13,066 nucleotides of DNA from Verrucomicrobiota bacterium (GTDB taxonomy: Bacteria; Verrucomicrobiota; Verrucomicrobiia; Opitutales; Coraliomargaritaceae): positions 1-13,066 of the forward strand of contig JAQCDT010000019.1 of assembly GCA_027620575.1 (NCBI GenBank), read 5' to 3'. Both the position numbers and the translations under genes were made by a program. The notes below the pieces were generated by a model. That model searched no databases, had not been told where the DNA came from, and worked only from the letters and a program-made list of their open reading frames with translations. This document shows positions 1 through 7,600 of the stretch, piece after piece. The first letter of the stretch is position 1. Every line of letters starts with the position of its first letter.

Positions 1-598
1 CGTGGCTTTGGTGGATGCTCAGGTCGGTAAAGTATTAGATGCTATTGAGGCTAGAGAAGATGCGGATAATACGCTTGTTATTTTTACCAGTGATCATGGT
101 TATCACATGGGTGAAAAAGATTATATTTTCAAGCTGACTCCATGGGAGGAAAGTGTGCGTGTACCTCTTGTTGTTTCTGGGCCAAGTGTCGCAAAAGGAA
201 AAGAGTCTAAAGCTCCTGTATCTTTGATTGATATATTTCCAACATGTTTAGATTATGCTGAGCTTGAGGCAAGTCATACACTTGATGGACATTCTTTGAA
301 ACCGCTTCTAGAAAATCCTTCAAAAGGGGCATGGGAGGGGGATGATTTTTCTTTATCAGCCTGTGGTTCTCAAATGAAATCTGAATTGCACCAACCAGCC
401 TTGGTTGAAAATCAACATTTCAGTATTCGCACTGAGCAATTTCGCTACATTCGTTGCCGAAATGGCGAAGAGGAATTGTACGATCATTATGCAGATCCCA
501 ATGAATGGAAAAATTTGAGCGATTCATCTTTCTATAAGATTGTTTTAAATAGCATGCGAAAGAGATTAGATAAAGCACTTGAAAACGCTGTTAATTAG
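1..598 (+). CDS. Type I sulfatase, C-terminal part (5' end outside window)
   Basis: This is the C-terminal 198 residues of a secreted-type arylsulfatase-fold sulfatase. The reading frame is open at the left edge; the GTG at position 2 lies inside the conserved fold and is not a start. The catalytic Cys and the first metal-binding Asp pair are therefore off-window. Visible are the second metal-site motif SDHGYHMGEK (Asp-His at nt 92-97), the downstream lysine in IFKLTPWEE (nt 131-133), and the C-terminal sulfatase signatures EEELYDHYADPNEWKNL. It aligns along its whole length with the next gene (for example HTLDGxSxKPLLENP and FSIRTEQxRYI in both), so the two are tandem paralogues. The TPWEESVRVP segment resembles iduronate-2-sulfatase-type enzymes (probably SulfAtlas S1_7, from memory). 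It ends normally with TAG and has no C-terminal appendage. The next gene begins 25 nt downstream, which suggests co-transcription. The substrate cannot be read from the sequence. Confidence 0.93.
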   Translation, partial: VALVDAQVGKVLDAIEAREDADNTLVIFTSDHGYHMGEKDYIFKLTPWEESVRVPLVVSGPSVAKGKESKAPVSLIDIFPTCLDYAELEASHTLDGHSLKPLLENPSKGAWEGDDFSLSACGSQMKSELHQPALVENQHFSIRTEQFRYIRCRNGEEELYDHYADPNEWKNLSDSSFYKIVLNSMRKRLDKALENAVN

Positions 599-623
599 AA
601 TTATATAATATGTAACCTACTTT

Positions 624-3002
624 ATGAAACTCATTATCCCTACCTTATCTTTTGTGCTCCTAGGTCTTTTACTTCATGCGCAAACTCCCAATATCGTGAT
701 TATTGTATGTGACGATCTCAATGATACAATTGACGGGATAGGAGGTCATCCACAAGCGTACACTCCAAATATAAACCGAATAGCATCGTCAGGAGTCACG
801 TTTATGAATGCCGCTTCTAATGCTCCTGTGTGCGGACCTTCTAGGGCGAGTATGTGGAGTGGGATACATCCAATTACATCCGGTCTATATGGTGCCAATC
901 AGCAAAATAATAGATGGCATGATAATCCAATACTCAGTTCAAAAACTACGCTTTTTGAAACATTTATTGATCAAGGTTACTACAGCTATGCAACGGGGAA
1001 GATTCATCACAATGGTCATGAAAGTCCTTATTCAACCATTATGCGAAATACGGATGGAACAATCGGTTTTGAAGGGCAGGGTAAATATAAGCTTTCAGGA
1101 AATGTAAATAACAGCTTGCCTGGTAGTTTTGGCCCGTATCCGAATAATGCATCTAATCCAGTTCACAATGGTGTAGACCCTCATTGGTGGCCACAGGCCT
1201 ACAAAGATCGAGCGAGTCCGCCTTACTCAGGATACGGCCCTTTACAGGATATTAGCTCATATGGCGGACAGTGGACAAATCAAACTGGTGGTGCTAACAA
1301 CGCTACCTTTTATACATGGAATGTTGGATACAGAACTCCTGATGAGATTTGTGCGGATCAAGCGGTTCATTTTATAGATTCGTATAATGAAAATAAACCT
1401 TTTCTTTTGACCGTTGGTTTTGCTAGACCTCATTCACCTTATTATGCGCCTGCTAAATTTTTTGAACCACCTTATGTTCCTGAACTCAACAATGTTTTAT
1501 TAGCCAATATAAATGATAGCGATTACAACGATATCACTGGACCCGTAAATAGTAGTGAAAAGGATTTGGCTCAAAATTCTGGTTGGTATAAATATACTAC
1601 TTACAGAAATATGGGAATCGATGCCTATGGAGATGCTAACCGAGCTCTCAGAGAATTCACTCAGGCTTATTTAGCATGCGTCGCTTTCGTTGATGAGCAA
1701 GTGGGCAAAGTGTTAGATGCCATCGAAAATAGCAGCGATCCTAATATTGTGAATAACACAATAGTTATTCTAACCAGTGACCATGGTTATCATCTAGGAG
1801 AAAAAGAATTTATCTTTAAGCATACGCCTTGGGAAGAAAGTGTAAGAGTGCCATTTTTAGTTTCAGGACCTAATGTAGCATCTAATCAAATTTGTAATCA
1901 ACCGATATCTTTAGTCGACATTTATGCGACATGTATAGATTTGGCGGAAATGACGGCCCCTCATACATTAGACGGGAATTCAATAAAACCTCTATTGGAA
2001 AATCCGATCAGCGGCACTTGGACAGGAAACGTGTACTCAGTTTCAGGTATTGCTTCTAAATATGGATATAACGTTGATTCTAATGGAGATTATACCTCGT
2101 CCTTTCAGTCTCAGTATAATAATACGAAATTACCGTATTCCTCCGCTCACTTTAGTATAAGAACGGAGCAATATCGCTATATTTATTACAGAGACGGCGA
2201 AGAAGAGCTATATGACCATATCGCTGATCCAAATGAATTCATCAATTTAGCCCATGCTTCTGTCCGTCAAGACTACGAAGACGTATTAACTCAAATGAAT
2301 TTGTACTATCAATATTCCGTAGGCTTGGCTACACCACCGCCTCCAGGGCCGACCTTTTATTTCGTTAAACCTACTGAGGGTGAAGGCTTTTATTTGAATC
2401 AGCCGATTGAATTAGAAGCAGATGGTACAAATATCGATTTGAGTAGTGTTGAATTCTATATTGAAGGCAGCTCTGTTAAAAAAGATAGCGTTGCACCTTA
2501 CACCGCTACAATTTTTGAAGTTGGCGAAGGGGACATTACTCTATCTGCCATCGGCATACAAAATACTGGAGAAAATTTTAGCGATAGTGTGACTATTTCA
2601 GTTATATCATCGGTAAATCCGGATGATAGTGATAACGATGGATTGTCGGATACTTGGGAGCTCAATTATCTAAGTAGCTTAGAGCATGGTGCGACAGATG
2701 ACCCTGATGGTGACGGCTATACTAATATATATGAATATAGAAGTGGAACAGACCCGAATAATTTAGGATCATTCTTTAAGGTACTTAATTCAAATTTCAC
2801 TCATGGAGGCACTCAAGATACACTGCAGTGGCTAGGGAATGCATCCAAGCAGTATAGAGTACTATCAAAAACAGATTTAACCTCGAGCCAATGGGAAATT
2901 GAAGAAGAGGCAATTGATGGAAGTATCTCTACTTTCAATATTTGGAATGGGAATCATTTAGAGGCTCCATCAAAATTCTACAAAGTAGAAATCGATCAAT
3001 AA
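624..3002 (+). CDS. Secreted type I sulfatase with C-terminal Ig-like and calcium-repeat tail
   Basis: An exported sulfate-ester hydrolase of 792 residues. A short signal peptide (1-19, cleavage likely after LLHA) leads into the fold. Active-site residues are visible: Asp30-Asp31, the formylglycine site CGPSR with Cys70 (nt 831-833) and Arg74, Lys126 and His128 in TGKIHH, His270 in RPHSP, and Asp386-His387 in SDHGYHLGEK followed by Lys399. It is thus a Cys-type enzyme needing an anSME/FGE-type activator encoded elsewhere. The TPWEESVRVP region points to an iduronate-2-sulfatase-like subfamily (S1_7, tentative). The catalytic part ends near residue 565, a usual family length. Beyond a proline-rich linker (about 569-573) lie a bacterial Ig-like domain (about 575-660, Big_7-like 'VEFYIEG...APYTATI'), DxDxDG-type calcium repeats (667-711), and a terminal module ending SKFYKVEIDQ that resembles 833-877 of the large protein downstream. 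The upstream paralogue lacks this tail. The start ATG has no obvious Shine-Dalgarno but is fixed by the signal peptide. Confidence 0.95.
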   Translation: MKLIIPTLSFVLLGLLLHAQTPNIVIIVCDDLNDTIDGIGGHPQAYTPNINRIASSGVTFMNAASNAPVCGPSRASMWSGIHPITSGLYGANQQNNRWHDNPILSSKTTLFETFIDQGYYSYATGKIHHNGHESPYSTIMRNTDGTIGFEGQGKYKLSGNVNNSLPGSFGPYPNNASNPVHNGVDPHWWPQAYKDRASPPYSGYGPLQDISSYGGQWTNQTGGANNATFYTWNVGYRTPDEICADQAVHFIDSYNENKPFLLTVGFARPHSPYYAPAKFFEPPYVPELNNVLLANINDSDYNDITGPVNSSEKDLAQNSGWYKYTTYRNMGIDAYGDANRALREFTQAYLACVAFVDEQVGKVLDAIENSSDPNIVNNTIVILTSDHGYHLGEKEFIFKHTPWEESVRVPFLVSGPNVASNQICNQPISLVDIYATCIDLAEMTAPHTLDGNSIKPLLENPISGTWTGNVYSVSGIASKYGYNVDSNGDYTSSFQSQYNNTKLPYSSAHFSIRTEQYRYIYYRDGEEELYDHIADPNEFINLAHASVRQDYEDVLTQMNLYYQYSVGLATPPPPGPTFYFVKPTEGEGFYLNQPIELEADGTNIDLSSVEFYIEGSSVKKDSVAPYTATIFEVGEGDITLSAIGIQNTGENFSDSVTISVISSVNPDDSDNDGLSDTWELNYLSSLEHGATDDPDGDGYTNIYEYRSGTDPNNLGSFFKVLNSNFTHGGTQDTLQWLGNASKQYRVLSKTDLTSSQWEIEEEAIDGSISTFNIWNGNHLEAPSKFYKVEIDQ

Positions 3003-3020
3003 TCTAAAATATTTAGGCTC

Positions 3021-4517
3021 ATGAAAACTTTAGCGCTCTCGACAAAAATACTAGGTCTATTACAAAGTATTGTTTTATTTTTTTCTTTGAGTCTGCTTCA
3101 CAATTCACTTTCGGCTAGCGAGAATACATCTGAAAAATTAGCTGGATCTCGACCCAATATAATCCTGTTTCTCGCCGATGATCAAAGTATTTCCGATCAT
3201 ACGACTTATGGAAATGATAAAGTACCGACACCAGTAACGCATGCTTTTGGCAAAGAATCATTGGTGTTTAATAATGCCTTCACTGGGCAAGCTATTTGTG
3301 CGCCCAGTCGCTCCATGCTGCTTACCGGATTGTATCCATTAAAAAATGGATGTTTTATCAATCATACCGCAATCAGGCCGGGTCTGAAAACCCTACCTTC
3401 TTATTTAAAAGAATTGGGTTATGATGTGTTACTTGTTGGAAAGTCTCACCTTAAACCAGCGGATCAATTTCCATGGACTCAATGGATTCAACCAGTAGAG
3501 AAACCAGGCTATCCGCGTCCTGGCATTTCTATTGAAGCGGTTGATCAATATTTAAGTAAAAGAGAAAAACCTTTTTGCCTTATTGTAGCGAGTGAATACC
3601 CACACGGACCTTATTTTAAAGAAAGTAAATTTAAGCCCGAAGATGTATCATTGCCACCTTTTCAGTATGACAATCAAGGTAGCCGCAACTATTTCGGCCG
3701 TTACTACACAAGCATTCAGGAAAAAGAAAATGAGTTTGATGCCATTTTAAATTTGGTGAATAAGCATCGTATAAAAGATGAAACAATAGTCTTTTATGCC
3801 GATGACCATGGTCAAGCAAGAGGCAAGTTTACAGTGTACAAATCTGGGCTTAACGTAGCTTTTATGGTGCGGTGGCCAGATCGTATTAAACCAGGAAGAA
3901 GCGATGCTTTAATATCCTTTGCTGATTTTGTGCCTACAGTCATTGACCTAGCGAATGACCAAGGCAGTGCATTTGATCTCAACTTAGACGGAAAAAGTTT
4001 ACTTGGTATTTTCGAAGGAAGATCAAGCGAACAGCATAACTATCTCTATGGAGTTGGTGAGAGCCAAGGAATCCAAAATCGCCATATTTTTCCGCAAAGA
4101 TCCATTTACAACGGCCGATACAACTATATTTACAATTTTAATTCAAATGAGCGACTAGCTAAATTAGATATTAAGGATCCAGTCAGCTATTACTTTTATA
4201 AACTTGGTGCGGATAAACATAAAGGGACGCCAGAAGAAGAGCTGTATGATACTCTAATAGATCCCTTTGAAATGAATAATTTGGCAAAGGACTCAAAGTA
4301 CAACAGTATTAAATCTGAATTAAATGTAGCCTTATTTAGTTGGATGGAATCGCAAAATGATTACCTGAATGATTCGAGAAATTTTCCATTCTTTAAGGTC
4401 TGGCGGTCAGCCTTAGATCTAGATCAACAGGCTCCACAATTTAATTACTCTATTTTAGAAGATAAAGTGGGGTCTCTCAAGGGACGAAGAGTCAACCCAC
4501 ATGATTTTGGGATCTAA
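3021..4517 (+). CDS. Secreted type I sulfatase, sulfamidase-like subfamily
   Basis: A 498-residue exported sulfatase of ordinary length with no added domains. The signal peptide is long (1-32, cleavage likely after LSA). Active-site residues include Asp53-Asp54, CAPSR with Cys93 as the formylglycine precursor and Arg97, Lys141 and His143 in VGKSHLKP, His195 in YPHGPY, and Asp262-His263 in DDHGQARGK with Lys269 or Lys274 completing the site. The spacing of the N-terminal half (GLYPLKNGCF, then LPSYLKELGY and VGKSH) recalls the heparan N-sulfatase/sulfamidase branch (S1_8 in SulfAtlas, from memory), so it is not a close paralogue of the two upstream sulfatases. It starts 18 nt after the previous stop, with a weak AGG at 3015-3017, consistent with one operon. 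Different subfamilies in one operon suggest they remove sulfate from different positions or residues of one glycan (inference). An S1_8-like fold does not prove N-sulfate specificity, since relatives act on O-sulfates. Confidence 0.93.
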   Translation: MKTLALSTKILGLLQSIVLFFSLSLLHNSLSASENTSEKLAGSRPNIILFLADDQSISDHTTYGNDKVPTPVTHAFGKESLVFNNAFTGQAICAPSRSMLLTGLYPLKNGCFINHTAIRPGLKTLPSYLKELGYDVLLVGKSHLKPADQFPWTQWIQPVEKPGYPRPGISIEAVDQYLSKREKPFCLIVASEYPHGPYFKESKFKPEDVSLPPFQYDNQGSRNYFGRYYTSIQEKENEFDAILNLVNKHRIKDETIVFYADDHGQARGKFTVYKSGLNVAFMVRWPDRIKPGRSDALISFADFVPTVIDLANDQGSAFDLNLDGKSLLGIFEGRSSEQHNYLYGVGESQGIQNRHIFPQRSIYNGRYNYIYNFNSNERLAKLDIKDPVSYYFYKLGADKHKGTPEEELYDTLIDPFEMNNLAKDSKYNSIKSELNVALFSWMESQNDYLNDSRNFPFFKVWRSALDLDQQAPQFNYSILEDKVGSLKGRRVNPHDFGI

Positions 4518-4557
4518 ATAGTTTCATTTTTTTAAATTTTTCAATTAATTTATCTTA

Positions 4558-4586
4558 TTGTTAAACTTAGCCAATTATGGTATATT
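4558..4586 (+). promoter_or_regulatory. Putative sigma-70-type promoter for the large repeat-protein gene
   Basis: In the 116-nt gap after the sulfatase genes, TTGTTA (4558-4563) and TATATT (4581-4586) are separated by exactly 17 nt. They match the -35 consensus at 4 of 6 positions and the -10 consensus at 5 of 6. A start of transcription near 4593 would give a leader of about 40 nt before the ATG at 4634. The surrounding gap is very AT-rich, so a chance match is possible. No operator-like palindrome was seen. Confidence 0.42.
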
Positions 4587-4633
4587 TACGATAAATAATT
4601 ACTATTACCCTAATCTTTACTACCCTACAAAAT

Positions 4634-7600
4634 ATGAAATATCTATCTTTGTTGACATTCGTTGTCTTTGCACATTTCTGTGTTTTATCTCTTCATGCGA
4701 ACATTGAGTTCCTTTTTGATGGTAACGGCAATACAGGAGAAACCACTGTTGTATCTACTTTATCTGGAACTGTTTCCTCTGGAAATTTAGTTTACGATGG
4801 TACTAATTCCCCTTCATCAGGTACAATTGACTTAGAATCTGCTTTGACTTCAGGGCAGTACATTCTGGAAGTTGTTTTGAGTGCCCATGATTTATCAGGT
4901 TATGATACAGCTGCTGCAAGTTCTTCTAGTACTAGGTTTTTACCTTTTGAATATAAAACAGGCTTTTCTTTATCAGATGGTACTAATGCAGCAGAGGTTG
5001 GACTTAAAAGTGAATGGTATGTAGCTGCACCCTATGCATCTATTCCGATTCTTTATAGTGAAGGAGCCGGCGGTACTAGTAAAAGTATCAATCAAAATGG
5101 TATAACAGAAGGAGGTAACCCTACTGCAAGTTCGTTGCATAGTGATCTTACAATGGGTGTTTCCCCAATAACTTTACAGATCAATGCTGATTTAAATGCA
5201 GGTACTTGGACTTCTCGAGTCAAATATGATACTGGTGATTGGGTCGATTTAACACAAGATGGATCTGGATTAACTAGCATTAGTCAAATAGCGATTGCAT
5301 CTTCAAATACTCTTTGGCCTTGGGATGGTAGTTCAGTATCCGTTGATTCTATTACTTTAACCGAAGTCGTTGCCCAAAGTACTGCTGATATTTCAATTGG
5401 AAGCTCGGCATGGGGAGCTGATAGCGATGCAAACGTAACCGCTACGGAAGCGGATGGCTTAATTGGAGATACAGACCAAATTTTAGAAGATGATGGTAAT
5501 GACTTAACTTTGCAAATCATTGCAGATTTAGGCAGTGGTGATTGGGCCTCAAGATATCAGCTAGGTTCAGGAGAATGGGTAGCCTTAGTAACTGACGGTA
5601 CGGGGATCACGGATCTAAGTCGTTTCGCCCTTAAAACAGAGACGGGTGCGTCTGAAGCTTGGGGTGATAGCACAGTTATTTCTCCAAACACAGGTGATCA
5701 TATCAAAATTGACTCTATTAGAATACTCCCAGGTTCAAATTTTGTTAAAAATGAAGCAAGTGTAGATGTCGGATTAGTTTCATCTGCTCTCTTAGCCTTT
5801 GAATTTAATGGGAACGCTGGTGAAGACGTAAAAGCTTCTGATACAACGGTTGCCACTGCTTCAACTGGTATCGTTACTGGAGAATTTAATTATAGCGGAC
5901 ATTTAACGGACGGTAGTAATTTAAATATTGGCTATGCGGGAGAAAATTCTTGGACTACCCAAATTAATCAAGATCAATCGTTCCGCACATTCCTATTTGA
6001 TGCGCCTCTGACTAAAGAATTAGCAGGAAGCGATATTATTGTGTTTGAAGTGGTGATTCCTAGTTATGATCTTTCTAAATCTTGGGATTCCACAAATACC
6101 GTTGGAAGTTTATCCAACAAAGGATTACAAGTTTCTCTGCGTAACAGTAACAATGCAGGTGCAGCGATTAATTTATTCACATATAACCAAATTGCTCCAA
6201 ATTCAGTACTGCAAATTGATTTTGATGATGCAGCAGGTACAAGCTTGCCTGAATTATCAATTATCAGTGCTTTGAATTACACTGGATCATGGGAATTTGG
6301 AGGACCTCAGACTGATGGTGAGGGTAACTTAAATATTGGATACTCTGGCTTAAATCGCTGGGCCGATATCTATGGAAGTGATGATTCGGGGTCAGTCTAC
6401 AGAACCTTTGTTATTGATGCAGATCCTGATCAAGCAAATAACCAAGCAATCGAAAGCGGACGTTATATCTTTGAAACACGCATTGATTCCGCTGATCTTT
6501 CAGGCTCATGGAAAAGTGGAGACCATTTAGTATCCAACAAAGGTATGCAAATTATCCTTAGAAAATCCGATAATTCAGGAGCGGTTCTTAACTTTTACTC
6601 ACATATTGGTGATGGTATTGGATACCAATTAAAAGCCCAATCAAATACCTGGGCAGGTGCCGGAACGACTTCAAGTAGTGGCTTCACTCAGGCCTTCGGA
6701 CTTTCAAGTGATGGCGCGATTGATTTACAAATCAGAGTCAATCTAGATACAGGACAATGGACAACTCATGCAAAGAGTACTAGTTCTAGCACGTGGAAAG
6801 ACATGGAGCTTAACGGTGAAGGACTGACTGACATTGCATCTATTCAAATTGGTGTTAAGACCCCCAAAAATGATAATGATGATACCTTATATGTATGGGG
6901 CGACGATACACTCAATGGTAATGCCCCAGAAGACTATGTGGATGCAAATGATGACGGTATATTTAATGCAGAAGTTGCAAGTCAATCTGCGTCTAGCAGT
7001 GAATTGTTCTCAGATAGTGGTGATTCGAATTACCCTTATGCTTACACCGTCGTTGAGCCGATAGTAGTTGAACTTCCTCAAGATGCATCTATGTCAGTTA
7101 GCAAGAGTTCAAATGGTAACAGTATGCAATTTACATGGTCAGGTTCAGGAGTGACGGTAGAATCCTCTGAAGATTTGGAAACTTGGACACCAGTCAGCAA
7201 CCCATCAAGTCAGATTCTTGAATCACTCGGACTAGTCAGTGCTAAATTTTATCGACTCACTATGGCTACTTCTGGTGGAGAATCCTCTACAAGTGAGCAA
7301 ACTATCGTCATCGATGTAAGCGAATTACCTGATGGTGGTGCTAACTACAGAATTATTACTAGTGATGCAAATGGAGGGAATGAGGTACAGTCTGATCCAG
7401 TAGCCCTCGCACTTGGTGAAAATACAATTACTGTTCCAAGTTCGAATGCTGAAAGAAATGTTATTTTATGGATGGACGGCGACGTTACATTCTCAAGTCT
7501 TAACAAAAATAGTGAGGCAGTGTTTACAGCAATACCTGGAGAGGAATTCACCGATTCAAATAGTAATGGTGTCAGAGATCCAGGAAATGCTCCGCTCTTG

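Noticed and set aside
2..4. GTG at the left edge as a start codon for the first sulfatase
   Set aside because: The paralogous gene continues upstream of the matching position with more than 350 residues of conserved sulfatase fold, so this is an internal valine of a truncated gene.
3004..3016. CTAAA-ATA-TTTAG palindrome between the second and third sulfatase genes
   Set aside because: Only five mostly A-T pairs with a 3-nt loop; expected often by chance in AT-rich DNA.
4530..4552. T-rich stretch after the third sulfatase as an intrinsic terminator
   Set aside because: Runs of T and A are present but no GC-containing stem precedes them; low complexity alone is not enough.
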